A program made the translations under genes and the position numbers. The notes below the pieces were generated by a model. The model made no database searches. It saw only the letters and a list, made by a program, of their open reading frames with translations, and had not been told where the DNA came from. From UBA4085 sp964556755 (lineage in GTDB: Bacteria; Acidobacteriota; Aminicenantia; Aminicenantales; UBA4085), in the NCBI GenBank assembly GCA_964556755.1, contig CAZKXI010000005.1, positions 62,001-126,000 on the forward strand: a stretch of 64,000 nucleotides of DNA. The letters run 5' to 3'. Below are positions 49,841 to 57,644 of the stretch, in pieces (the stretch's first letter is position 1; the number at the start of each line of letters is the position of its first letter).

Positions 49841-50580
49841 AGGGCGTCATCCTGGCCGCCGGCCTGGCCTCGCGGCTGCGGCCCCTGACCGACTCCACGC
49901 CCAAATGCCTTCTGCCTCTGGGCGGCGGCACCCTGCTGGGCCGGACCCTCGACAATCTGGCTTCGGCCGGCCTGCGCGAGGTGGTCCTGGTCACCGGCTA
50001 CCGGGAAGACCAGATCCGCGCCTACGTCGGCGGCCGCGGGACGGAGATGCGGGTGGAATTCATCACCAATCCCGTCTACGCCTCGACCAACAACATCTAT
50101 TCCCTGTGGCTGGCCCGCGACGCGGTCCGGGAGTCGGGCCTGGTGCTGCTGGACAGCGACATCCTCTTCGACCCCGCCGTCCTGCCGAAGGTTCTCGGCG
50201 CGGGCGCTCCGGCCGCGCTGGCGGTCAAGGCCGGCTGCGAGCTGGGCGAGGAAGAGATCAAGGTCGAGGCGGACGGAGCCGGCCGGGTGCGGGCGATCGG
50301 CAAGCACGTCCCGCCGGACCGGGCCATGGGCGAATCGATCGGCATCGAGGCCTTCGCCCCGGCCGCCATGCCGGCGCTCCTGGCGGCCCTGGAAGGCAAG
50401 GTCATGGCCGAGGGGCGCCGGGATGTCTTCTACGAGGCCGCCTTCCAGGACATGATCGACCGCGGCGGCGACATCCTGGCCGTCGACATCGGCGGGTCGC
50501 TGGCCGTGGAGATCGACACCGTCGAGGACTTTCGCCGGGCCGAGCGCGACGTCCTGCCGCTGCTCCCCGAATCCCGCTGA
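49837..50580 (+). CDS. LicC-like nucleotidyltransferase (probable CTP:phospho-amino-alcohol cytidylyltransferase)
   Basis: A 247-residue GT-A-like nucleotidyltransferase: KGVILAAGLASRLRPLTDSTPKCLLPLG is the nucleotide loop (key part AAGLASRLRP). NPVYASTNNIYSLWLAR and LVLLDSDILFDP match the phosphocholine/phosphoethanolamine/AEP cytidylyltransferase subgroup rather than sugar-1-phosphate enzymes. It would activate a phospho-alcohol with CTP, giving the donor for the CDP-alcohol transferase encoded just upstream. The GTG start overlaps the upstream stop. Repeat element F follows. Confidence 0.8.
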   Translation: MKGVILAAGLASRLRPLTDSTPKCLLPLGGGTLLGRTLDNLASAGLREVVLVTGYREDQIRAYVGGRGTEMRVEFITNPVYASTNNIYSLWLARDAVRESGLVLLDSDILFDPAVLPKVLGAGAPAALAVKAGCELGEEEIKVEADGAGRVRAIGKHVPPDRAMGESIGIEAFAPAAMPALLAALEGKVMAEGRRDVFYEAAFQDMIDRGGDILAVDIGGSLAVEIDTVEDFRRAERDVLPLLPESR

Positions 50581-50585
50581 CCGGC

Positions 50586-50789
50586 TCTCTTTCCCCTCCC
50601 GGGAAGAGCGGTCCAGAGGGTCAGCCCGGCTGCTTGGTCGAGCCTTCACCCGTGTTCGACCCGCTCCCGCAGACCGCGGCGGTATGACGATAGCGGCTCG
50701 GGCCTCGTCGGTGGCTTCACGGGCTCGCCCTGCGCTTCTCCGCCGGGCTGGCCCTCCGAACCGCTTCTCTTCCCGGTCGGAGAGCGGGG
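50586..50789. repeat. Inverted-repeat element F (convergent junction)
   Basis: This element fills the 210-bp gap between convergent genes. Left arm 50586-50627 and right arm 50745-50789 are inverted copies (CCCGGGAAGAG, GCGGT, AGGG, CAGCCC). The inner stem GGTCGAGCC (50637-50645) has a partner GGGCTCGCC (50720-50728). CTGCTTGGTCGAGCC and GCGCTTCTCCGCCG are shared with B and C. Confidence 0.8.
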
Positions 50790-50790
50790 A

Positions 50791-51948
50791 TCAGGATTTT
50801 TCGCCCTCGGAGCGGCTGCCGATGAGGGCGGCCAGCTCGCGGGCGGCGTTGAGGGAGGCCGGCTCCTCGCCCAGCCCGGCCCGGATCTCGGCGAATCGCC
50901 GCCTCATCCTGTCCCTCTCCCCGGTCGACTCAAGAAGGCGCAGGGCTTCCGCCGTCAGGCGCTCGGCCGTGAAGTCCTTCTGGATAAGCTCTGGGATGAC
51001 GGGCTCTCCGGCCAGGACGTTGACGATGCTGAAGCTGCGAACGCGGACGAGATGCGAGCCGAGGGCGTAGGTCAGCGGCGAGATGCGGTAGAAGGCCGCC
51101 AGCGGGACGCCGAGAAGAGCGGCCTCGAGATTGGCCGTGCCGCAGGCGGAAAGAGCCAAGTCCGAGGCGGCCAAGGCATCGAAAGGATCCCGGTCGACGA
51201 CGGTCAGGCCGTCCAGATCGGCCGGGATGAAATCCTTCAAGACATCCTCCGCCAGATTGTCCGACTTGATCAGGACGAAGCGGGCGCCCACGGCGGCCTG
51301 GATGCGGCGGGCCGATTCTATCAGCACCGGCATATGCCGGGCCACCTCGCCCGCCCGGCTGCCGGGCAGGAGGGCGATCAGCGGCTGGGATGGGGCCAGG
51401 CCCAAGCCCCGCCTGACCTCGTCGCGGCCGGCCCTGGCCCGGACGCGCTCTAAGAGCGGCTGGCCGATGTAGCGGGCCGGGATGCCCGCTTCGGCGTAGA
51501 TTCTCTCCTCGAAGGGGAAGATGAGCAGCATCTTGTCGACCCGGCGGCGGATCGAGCGCAGCCGCCCCGGCCGCCAGGCCCAGACGGTCGGGCTGACGTA
51601 GAAGAGGACCGGCACGCCCAGCCTCCTGATCCGCGCCGCCAGGCGCAGGTTGAAGTCGGGCGCGTCGACCAGGACGGCCGCGTCGGGACGGCGACGGCGG
51701 ACCTCCGCGGTCAACGACCGCCTCAGGCGGAGCAGGCGCGGCAGGTGGCTGACGACTTCGGCCAGGCCCATCAGGGCCAGGTCTTCCATCGGCCGCAGGC
51801 GCTCCATCCCGGCGGCCTCCAGGGCCGGCCCGCCGACGCCGAAGACGGCGGCATCCGGGTGATCCTGACGGAAGGCCCGCCATAAGGCGGCCCCGAGGTT
51901 GTCGCCGGACTTCTCGCCGGCCACCATGAAGACGAGCGGCCCGCTCAC
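50791..51948 (-). CDS. lpxB: Lipid-A-disaccharide synthase
   Basis: A 385-residue glycosyltransferase family 19 enzyme joining UDP-diacylglucosamine and lipid X, making the lipid A disaccharide. Motifs: VAGEKSGDNLGAALW, VLVDAPDFNLRLA, YVSPTVWAWRPGR and LLPGSRAGEVARHMPVLI. GTG at 51948 overlaps the stop of the upstream prepilin-like gene (GTGA). Together with waaA and lnt it shows the organism makes LPS-type lipid. Confidence 0.95.
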   Translation of the reverse strand: MSGPLVFMVAGEKSGDNLGAALWRAFRQDHPDAAVFGVGGPALEAAGMERLRPMEDLALMGLAEVVSHLPRLLRLRRSLTAEVRRRRPDAAVLVDAPDFNLRLAARIRRLGVPVLFYVSPTVWAWRPGRLRSIRRRVDKMLLIFPFEERIYAEAGIPARYIGQPLLERVRARAGRDEVRRGLGLAPSQPLIALLPGSRAGEVARHMPVLIESARRIQAAVGARFVLIKSDNLAEDVLKDFIPADLDGLTVVDRDPFDALAASDLALSACGTANLEAALLGVPLAAFYRISPLTYALGSHLVRVRSFSIVNVLAGEPVIPELIQKDFTAERLTAEALRLLESTGERDRMRRRFAEIRAGLGEEPASLNAARELAALIGSRSEGEKS

Positions 51949-52514
51949 TTGTCGGCCCTGTCGAAGCGGATGATCTCGGGGTTGGCGTCGCCGCTCTGGC
52001 CGTAGAAGAACAGCCAGGCGTCGTAGGTGTCCTGGCCGCGATAGAGCCGGAGCGAGGAGCGGGGCGAGCGGCTGACGACGCCGAGCAGGCGGGGGTTGTC
52101 GACCGAGCTCAGGGAGCCCTGGGGAACGACGAAGACGCGGGTCACGGAGACGGCCTGGGCTCCCGCCCCGGAGCGAGACGCCGCGGCCGGGCGGGCCGGC
52201 CCCCCCGTCGCGCCGCCGTCGGCGGCCAGGACGAGATCCCATTCGCCGTCCTTGGTCATGGGGTCGGGGAAGGGCCGGCGCAGGCAGCGGGCTTCCACCA
52301 GATCGTCGACCGTGGCGGGGAAGCGCCCGGGGTTCTTGCGGTTGAAAAGGCGGACCGCCTCGACGTACTGCCGGCCGCGGAAGATGAGCTCGTCTTCGGC
52401 CTCCCTCCGGATCTGGGTCTGCCAGACGGGCACGGCGGCCAGCAGCCCGATGGCCAGGATCGCGATCATGGCCATCAGGATGATGAACGTGTAGCCGTCT
52501 TGGCGCTTCATCAC
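51945..52514 (-). CDS. Prepilin-like protein without Glu5 (minor pseudopilin)
   Basis: A 189-residue protein with a class III prepilin-type leader MMKRQDG|YTFIILMAMIAILAIG and a following helix. The Glu at +5 of mature pilins is replaced by Ile, as in tip pseudopilins such as GspK or in minor pilins. The C-terminal half has a GGATGGPARPAAA-type loop and a beta-rich end. It overlaps lpxB downstream (GTGA) and the GspG-like gene upstream (52511-52514). Confidence 0.8.
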   Translation of the reverse strand: MMKRQDGYTFIILMAMIAILAIGLLAAVPVWQTQIRREAEDELIFRGRQYVEAVRLFNRKNPGRFPATVDDLVEARCLRRPFPDPMTKDGEWDLVLAADGGATGGPARPAAASRSGAGAQAVSVTRVFVVPQGSLSSVDNPRLLGVVSRSPRSSLRLYRGQDTYDAWLFFYGQSGDANPEIIRFDRADK

Positions 52515-52903
52515 CAGGTGCCGTAGGGCGTGCCGTCCAAGCCGGTCCGGTCCGAGCCCGAGCGGACGTCGGTGATGCCGGGGACGTAGCCCGGCTCGAT
52601 GTCGTCGGCTTGGGGCTCCTCGCGGACCTCGACCCAGGTGTCGGCGCTGCCGGTCATGGGGTCCTCGGGCTTCTTGCGCAGGTAGCCCTCGTCGACGAGG
52701 GCCTGCAGCGACAGGGGGTACTTGGACTTGTCGGTGTAGTACTGGTCGATGAGCTTGCGGATGGTGAAGAGGCTCTCCTTGAGCGTCGACTCGCGGGCCT
52801 TGACGGCCGCGTTCTTGAATTGGGGCAAGGCCAGGCCGACCAGGATGCCGATCATGGTGAAGACGATGATCATCTCGATCAGGGTGAAGCCGCGCTCGCG
52901 CAT
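52511..52903 (-). CDS. GspG-like pseudopilin
   Basis: A 130-residue protein: leader MRERG|FTLIEMIIVFTMIGILVGLALPQF with Glu5, then YYTDKSKYPLSLQALVDEGYLRKKPEDPMTGSADTW, the GspG hallmark with the calcium-loop region and DPMTG (key part ALVDEGYLRKKP). The C-terminus is DGTPYGTW. It is one of three consecutive prepilin-like genes; the T2SS/T4P assembly ATPase and secretin are not in the window. Confidence 0.88.
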   Translation of the reverse strand: MRERGFTLIEMIIVFTMIGILVGLALPQFKNAAVKARESTLKESLFTIRKLIDQYYTDKSKYPLSLQALVDEGYLRKKPEDPMTGSADTWVEVREEPQADDIEPGYVPGITDVRSGSDRTGLDGTPYGTW

Positions 52904-52913
52904 GGGCCCTCCG

Positions 52914-53459
52914 TCACCAGTCCCGGTATTTCGTGCCGTCGATGGCCGTGCCCCGGCTGCGGGTGTACACGTCGAAGACGTCCTCCTCGCCCCAGGAGGA
53001 GGCGTCGGGCGGGTCCTGGGACGAGAGCAGGCCCCACTCTCGGGTCCCCGTCATGGGATCGCGGGGGATGCGCCGGAGAAGCTTGATGATCCGCCCTTCG
53101 CCCCCGCCGCGGGCCGAGGAGGCCCGCTCCGGGGCCCGTCCGGACGCGCCGGCGGCGGCGGTCAGGCCGGCCGCGCCGCCGGCTTTCAGCTGGACGCCCT
53201 CGACCAGGACCTCCAAGCTCGGCGGATAGCCGCTCTCGGTGTCGTCGGCCTCGATCTTGTTCTCGTCGGCCAGCTGCTTGTAGGCGTCGATGGCCTCGCG
53301 GACCAGGCGCAGGCCGCGCCGCAGCTCGATCTCCTTCTCCCGCTTGACGGCCGTCTTGGCCAACGGCAGGGCGGCCCCGGCCAGGATGGCCAGGATGGCC
53401 GCCGCCACCGTCATCTCGGCGAGGGTGAAGCCCGCCCGCCGGCGGAAGAAGCTGCGCAT
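52914..53459 (-). CDS. GspG-like pseudopilin, larger paralogue
   Basis: A 181-residue protein: leader MRSFFRRRAG|FTLAEMTVAAAILAILAG with Glu5, helix, then YPPSLEVLVEGVQLK, a Gly/Ala-rich insertion (about 95-130) and the RRIPRDPMTGTREWGL motif shared with GspG. The end DGTKYRDW parallels DGTPYGTW of the smaller paralogue 10 bp downstream. It is probably a tandem duplicate specialised for a separate position in the pseudopilus. Confidence 0.85.
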   Translation of the reverse strand: MRSFFRRRAGFTLAEMTVAAAILAILAGAALPLAKTAVKREKEIELRRGLRLVREAIDAYKQLADENKIEADDTESGYPPSLEVLVEGVQLKAGGAAGLTAAAGASGRAPERASSARGGGEGRIIKLLRRIPRDPMTGTREWGLLSSQDPPDASSWGEEDVFDVYTRSRGTAIDGTKYRDW

Positions 53460-53486
53460 GGCGCGCCCCTCCTTGGAGCGCCGAGG

Positions 53487-55676
53487 TCAGTAGCGGCTGC
53501 GGCGCCCGCCGCGATCGCCGCCGCGGTCCGAGCGGCCGCGATAGCCGCCGCCCTCGGGCCGGCCGCCCTCGGAGCGTCCGGCCTCGGGGACGAAGCCCTC
53601 GGGCGGCTCGGTCAGGGCCTTCATGCTCAGGCGGATGCGGTTGTCCTCGACGCTGAGGACCTTGACCTCGATGGTCTGGCCCAGCTGGAGGACGTCGCCG
53701 ACGCTGCGGACGCGCTGGTGGCTGATCTCCGAGACGTGCATCAGCCCGACCAGGTTGGGCATGATCTCGACGAAGGCGCCGTACTCCTCGATCCGCACCA
53801 CACGGCCGGTATAGGTCTTGCCCACTTCGGCCTCGGCCGTGATGTCGCTGATCATCTGCTTGGCCCGCTCGGCCGCCTCGACGTCGTTGCTGGCGATGAC
53901 GATCCGCCCGGACTCCTCGATGTCGATCTTGGCCTTGGTTGCGGCCACGATCCGCTTGATGACCTTGCCGGCCGGTCCGATGATCTCGCCGACCTTCTCG
54001 GGGTTGACGTAGAGGAAGAAGATGCGCGGGGCGTAGGCGGAGATCTCCGGCCGCGGCGCGGGCAGGGCCTGCTTCATGGTGGCCAGGACCCGGAGCCGGG
54101 CGTCGCGGGCCTTGGCCAGCGTCTCGCGGCAGATGTCCAGGGAGATGGCCTCGATCTTCAGGTCGACCTGGATGGCGGTGATGCCCTTCTCCGTGCCGGC
54201 GACCTTGAAGTCCATGTCGCCGAAGTGGTCCTCGCCGCCGGCGATGTCGGTCAGGACGGCGTGGCGGTCGCCCTCCTTGACCAGGCCCATGGCCATGCCG
54301 GCCGGGATCATGGTCAGGGGGACGCCGGCGTCCATCAGGGCCAGGACGCCGCCGCAGACGGTGGCCATCGAGGAGGAGCCGTTGCTCTCCAGGATGTCCG
54401 AGACGATCCGGACGGTGTAGGGGAAGGTGTCGTCGCCGGGGATGCCCGGCAGGATGGCCTTCTCGGCCAGGGCGCCGTGGCCGATCTCGCGCCGGCCGGG
54501 CCCGCGCAGGAAGCCGACCTCGCCGACCGAGTAGGGCGGGAAGTTGTAGTGCAGCATGAACCGCTTCTGGGTCTCTTCGCCCAGGCCGTCGATGCGCTGG
54601 GCGTCCTCGGTCGTGCCCAGGGTGACCGTGGCCATGGCCTGGGTCTCGCCCCGGGTGAAGAGGGCCGAGCCGTGGGTCCGGGGCAGGAAGCCGGTCTCGA
54701 TGGTGATCGGCCGGATCTCGTCGAAGGCCCGGCCGTCGGCCCGGACGCCCTCGTCGATGATCATCCGGCGGGTGATCTTCTCCTGCAGCCGCTCGAACAG
54801 GTCCTTGGCCGCCTTGCGCTCGTCCTCGTTCTCCTCGGGGATTCGGGCGAGCATGTCGTCCTTGACCTTGTCCACGGCCGCTTCCGCGTTCAGCTTGCCC
54901 TTGACCTGGATGGCGGCCTTGAGGGCCGGGCCGAAGGCGGCCTCGATCTCGGCCAGCTTGGCCTCGTCGACGGGCTTGGGCGCGAAGGGGCGCTTGACGA
55001 TGGCCAGCCGGGCCATGGCGTCCTTCTGCAAGGCGATGATCTGGCGGATCGGCCCCATGGCCGCCTCGAGGGCGCCCATGACCGTGTCCTCGTCGACCTC
55101 GCGGCCCGCGGCTTCGATCATGGTGACGCCGCTCTCGGTTCCGACCACGAGCAGGTTGAGGGGGCTGCCCTCGAGCTCCTTGGCCGTGGGGTTGATGACA
55201 TAGCGGCCCTCGACCCAGCCGACCTTGACGGCCCCGATGGGGGTCGTGAAGGGGATCTCGGACAGGCACAGGGCGGAGGAGGCCCCGATCAGGGCCAGGG
55301 TGTCGGGCTCGTTCTCCAGATCGGCCGACAGCAGCATGGCCACGATCTGGGTCTCGTTGTGGTAGCCCTCGGGGAAGAGGGAGCGGACGGGGCGGTCGAT
55401 GAGGCGCGAGACGAGGATCTCGCGCTCCGTGGGACGGCCCTCGCGCTTGAAGAAGCCGCCGGGGATCTTGCCGGCGGAGTAGGTGTTCTCGCGGTAGTCG
55501 ACGACCAGGGGCAGGAAGGGCTTGTCCTCGCGGGGCTCCTTCTTGGAGGTGGCGGCCACGAAGACGACGGTGTCGCCGTAGCGGACGAAGGCCGAGCCGT
55601 CGGCCTGCCGGCCCATCTTGCCGAGCTCGATGGACAGGATCCGGCTTCCGATTTCCAGACTGAGAGTGTGAGACAT
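53487..55676 (-). CDS. pnp: Polynucleotide phosphorylase with Arg/Gly-rich tail
   Basis: A 729-residue phosphorolytic 3'-5' exoribonuclease. Two RNase PH domains (first with FVAATSKKEPREDKPFLPL, second with MLHYNFPPYSVGEVGFLRGP and ESNGSSSMATVCGG, and acidic residues in GGEDHFGDMDF), then KH (IGPAGKVIKRIVAATKAKIDIEE; key part GPAGKVIKRI) and S1 (GKTYTGRVVRIEEYGAFVEIMP; key part YGAFVEIMP). Residues about 690-729 form an RG-rich tail (GYRGRSDRGGDRGGRRSRY). ATG at 55676; GTG at 55697 overlapping the rpsO stop is an alternative. The rpsO-pnp order is the classic one. Confidence 0.96.
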   Translation of the reverse strand: MSHTLSLEIGSRILSIELGKMGRQADGSAFVRYGDTVVFVAATSKKEPREDKPFLPLVVDYRENTYSAGKIPGGFFKREGRPTEREILVSRLIDRPVRSLFPEGYHNETQIVAMLLSADLENEPDTLALIGASSALCLSEIPFTTPIGAVKVGWVEGRYVINPTAKELEGSPLNLLVVGTESGVTMIEAAGREVDEDTVMGALEAAMGPIRQIIALQKDAMARLAIVKRPFAPKPVDEAKLAEIEAAFGPALKAAIQVKGKLNAEAAVDKVKDDMLARIPEENEDERKAAKDLFERLQEKITRRMIIDEGVRADGRAFDEIRPITIETGFLPRTHGSALFTRGETQAMATVTLGTTEDAQRIDGLGEETQKRFMLHYNFPPYSVGEVGFLRGPGRREIGHGALAEKAILPGIPGDDTFPYTVRIVSDILESNGSSSMATVCGGVLALMDAGVPLTMIPAGMAMGLVKEGDRHAVLTDIAGGEDHFGDMDFKVAGTEKGITAIQVDLKIEAISLDICRETLAKARDARLRVLATMKQALPAPRPEISAYAPRIFFLYVNPEKVGEIIGPAGKVIKRIVAATKAKIDIEESGRIVIASNDVEAAERAKQMISDITAEAEVGKTYTGRVVRIEEYGAFVEIMPNLVGLMHVSEISHQRVRSVGDVLQLGQTIEVKVLSVEDNRIRLSMKALTEPPEGFVPEAGRSEGGRPEGGGYRGRSDRGGDRGGRRSRY

Positions 55677-55693
55677 GGAATTTCCGCCGTCCG

Positions 55694-55960
55694 TCACTTG
55701 CGCAGGCCGAGCTTGCGGATGAGCTGCTCGTAGCGCTGGACGTCCTCTCTCTTGAGGTACCCGAGCAGCCTCTTGCGCTGGCCGACCAGCCTCATCAGGC
55801 CGTTGCGGGAGCTGTGGTCCTTCTTGAAGGAGCCCAGGTGGCGCGTCAGCTGGCTGATGCGGTCGGACAGGAGGGCGATCTGGACTTCGGTGGACCCCGT
55901 GTCTTGCGGGTGGCGCTTGTGGGCGCCGACGATGGTGCTTTTCTTTTCTTTGGTTAGCAC
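55694..55960 (-). CDS. rpsO: 30S ribosomal protein S15
   Basis: An 88-residue S15 binding 16S rRNA. Typical segments: DTGSTEVQIALLSDRISQL, KKDHSSRNGLMRLVGQRKRLLGYL (key part HSSRNGLMRLVGQRK) and YEQLIRKLGLR. GTG at 55958-55960 with AAAGGAG is the best start; a longer frame upstream lacks conservation. It precedes pnp on the same strand. Confidence 0.96.
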   Translation of the reverse strand: MLTKEKKSTIVGAHKRHPQDTGSTEVQIALLSDRISQLTRHLGSFKKDHSSRNGLMRLVGQRKRLLGYLKREDVQRYEQLIRKLGLRK

Positions 55961-55985
55961 GGTATTCTCCTTTAAATCGTTGATA

Positions 55986-56014
55986 ATCCTAGCAGACAAA
56001 GGAGTCCGTATCAA
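55986..56014 (-). promoter_or_regulatory. Promoter of rpsO-pnp
   Basis: TTGATA (complement of 56009-56014), 17-bp spacer, TAGGAT (complement of 55986-55991), about 20 nt of leader. Confidence 0.8.
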
Positions 56015-56058
56015 GATACCGACTCCTCGACGGGAAGGTTAAGGGGGGCAAAGAAGGC

Positions 56059-56220
56059 TTATTGGCCCAGCGTTTTCTTGCGCTGGACCAGGGTCTGGGC
56101 GTACTTGGACTTCAGCCCGCCCTGGGCCGATTTCAGCTCGGCCAGCTTGGTCTCGATGTCGGCCGCCTTCATCTTGTTGATCTTCTTGTTCTTGGCGGCC
56201 TTCGGTTTCTCATCAGCCAT
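56059..56220 (-). CDS. 53-residue Lys/Ala-rich small protein
   Basis: A short gene: ATG at 56218-56220, GGAAAG before it, TAA at 56059-56061. The product begins MADEKPKAAKNKKINKMK, continues as a predicted amphipathic helix (IETKLAELKSAQGGLKSKYA) and ends RKKTLGQ. It is strongly basic and resembles small ribosome- or nucleic-acid-associated proteins in composition, but I recognise no family. It has its own good promoter and lies between rpsO and the divergent waaA. Confidence 0.7.
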   Translation of the reverse strand: MADEKPKAAKNKKINKMKAADIETKLAELKSAQGGLKSKYAQTLVQRKKTLGQ

Positions 56221-56268
56221 TTCGGTCTTTCCTTTGTTTGGAGTCTTGTCGATGTTTTATTCCGATAT

Positions 56269-56297
56269 ATTCTAGCAGACTTTCCCGCCGACCGCAA
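56269..56297 (-). promoter_or_regulatory. Promoter of the 53-residue protein gene
   Basis: TTGCGG (complement of 56292-56297), 17-bp spacer, TAGAAT (complement of 56269-56274), about 40 nt of AT-rich leader. Confidence 0.65.
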
Positions 56298-56321
56298 ACG
56301 ATTTAAGCCGGGAGTTTTGTC

Positions 56322-56351
56322 TTGCCGGGCCGGGCGGGATTCGGTTATAGT
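56322..56351 (+). promoter_or_regulatory. Promoter of waaA
   Basis: TTGCCG (56322-56327), 18-bp spacer, TATAGT (56346-56351). The predicted start is about 3 nt before GTG 56361. Confidence 0.65.
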
Positions 56352-56360
56352 CGGGTGGCC

Positions 56361-57644
56361 GTGTACGCCCTCTACTCGCTCCTCCTGCTGTTGGCCCTGG
56401 CCGTCATATTCCCCGCCTACGCCATCAAGCTCCGGCTGAAGCGGGGTGAGCCGCTCCGCTTCGCCGAAAGGCTTGGCCATCGGCTGCCCAAGCCCGAGCC
56501 GGGCCGGCCCTTCCTCTGGATCCATGCCGTCTCGGTCGGGGAAGTGCTCTCCCTGCAGGGGCTGACGGCGGCTATCAAAGCCCGCCATCCCGAATGGACC
56601 CTGGGCGTCTCCGTGCTGACCGAATCGGGCTATCGGATGGCTTTGGACAAGCTTGGAGCCGACCAGGTCTTCTTCGTCCCCCTGGACTTCCGCTTCAGCC
56701 TCCGCCGGGTCCTCCGCCGCCTGGATCCATCCTGCCTGGTTCTGGCCGAGTCCGAGTTCTGGCCCCGCCTGCTGCGCGAGACGCGACGATGGGGCGTGCC
56801 CATCCTGCTCATCAACGGGCGCGTCTCGACCCGGACGGCGACCCGGATGAGGAAGATCCGCCCCCTGGTCCGCCGGGTCGTCGGGAACATCGGCCGCTTC
56901 CTCGTCCAAACCGAGAGAGACAAGGCCCGGCTGGTCGAGGCGGGTTTGGAGGCCGAGCGGATCGAGGTGGCCGGGAACCTGAAGTGCGAGGTCCGGCTGC
57001 CGACAGTGACGGTGGAGCAAGCCGCGGCGGCCCGGGCCGAGCTCGGCGTCTCGGAGGAGGAATCTGTCGTCGTGGCCGGATCGATCCATCCCGGAGAGGA
57101 GGGGGCGCTGCTCGATGCTCTTCTGGCGGCTCGCCGCGCGGGGCATCCCGCCCGCATGATCCTAGCCCCCCGCCATCCGGACAAGTTCGCGACTCTGGAG
57201 AAGGACCGGCCGGGGGACGGGCTCGTCTTTCAGCGGAAGTCCTCCTTCCGCCCCGGGGAGCCTTGGAACGTCCTCATCCTCGACACCATCGGCGAGCTGG
57301 CCCGCTCCTACGCCTTGGCCGACTCCGCGTTTATCGGCGGAAGCCTGATCCCTCGCGGGGGCCAGAACCTGCTCGAGCCGGCGTTCTATGGAAAGCCCGT
57401 CTTCTTCGGTCCCCACATGGACAATTTCGCCGCTCTGGCCGAGGCCTTTCTCCTTGATGGGGGAGCCCACACCGTGCGCACGGCGGAGGATCTGGAGGCG
57501 ATGTTCGCCTCGGCCGGGTCCGCCTCGGGCCGGGAGGCCGGCCGCAAGGCCCGGGCCACGCTCGAATCGCTGTCGGGGGCGACGGAGCGGACGCTCTTCG
57601 CCATCGAAGAGGAGATGGCCCATGGGCGCGGCGCGGCCGCCTAG
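56361..57644 (+). CDS. waaA: Kdo transferase (3-deoxy-D-manno-octulosonic-acid transferase)
   Basis: A 427-residue GT-B glycosyltransferase adding Kdo to lipid A precursor at the inner membrane. The N-terminal anchor is about residues 2-20 (YALYSLLLLLALAVIFP), then FLWIHAVSVGEVLSLQ with the catalytic Glu, SVLTESGYRMA, FVPLDFRFSLRRVL, ESEFWPRLL, and a C-terminal domain with FIGGSLIPRGGQNLLEPAFYGKP (key part GGSLIPRGGQNLLEPA). GTG 56361 fits the promoter; GTG 56355 is an alternative. The gene overlaps the PAP2 gene by 23 bp. Confidence 0.94.
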   Translation: MYALYSLLLLLALAVIFPAYAIKLRLKRGEPLRFAERLGHRLPKPEPGRPFLWIHAVSVGEVLSLQGLTAAIKARHPEWTLGVSVLTESGYRMALDKLGADQVFFVPLDFRFSLRRVLRRLDPSCLVLAESEFWPRLLRETRRWGVPILLINGRVSTRTATRMRKIRPLVRRVVGNIGRFLVQTERDKARLVEAGLEAERIEVAGNLKCEVRLPTVTVEQAAAARAELGVSEEESVVVAGSIHPGEEGALLDALLAARRAGHPARMILAPRHPDKFATLEKDRPGDGLVFQRKSSFRPGEPWNVLILDTIGELARSYALADSAFIGGSLIPRGGQNLLEPAFYGKPVFFGPHMDNFAALAEAFLLDGGAHTVRTAEDLEAMFASAGSASGREAGRKARATLESLSGATERTLFAIEEEMAHGRGAAA

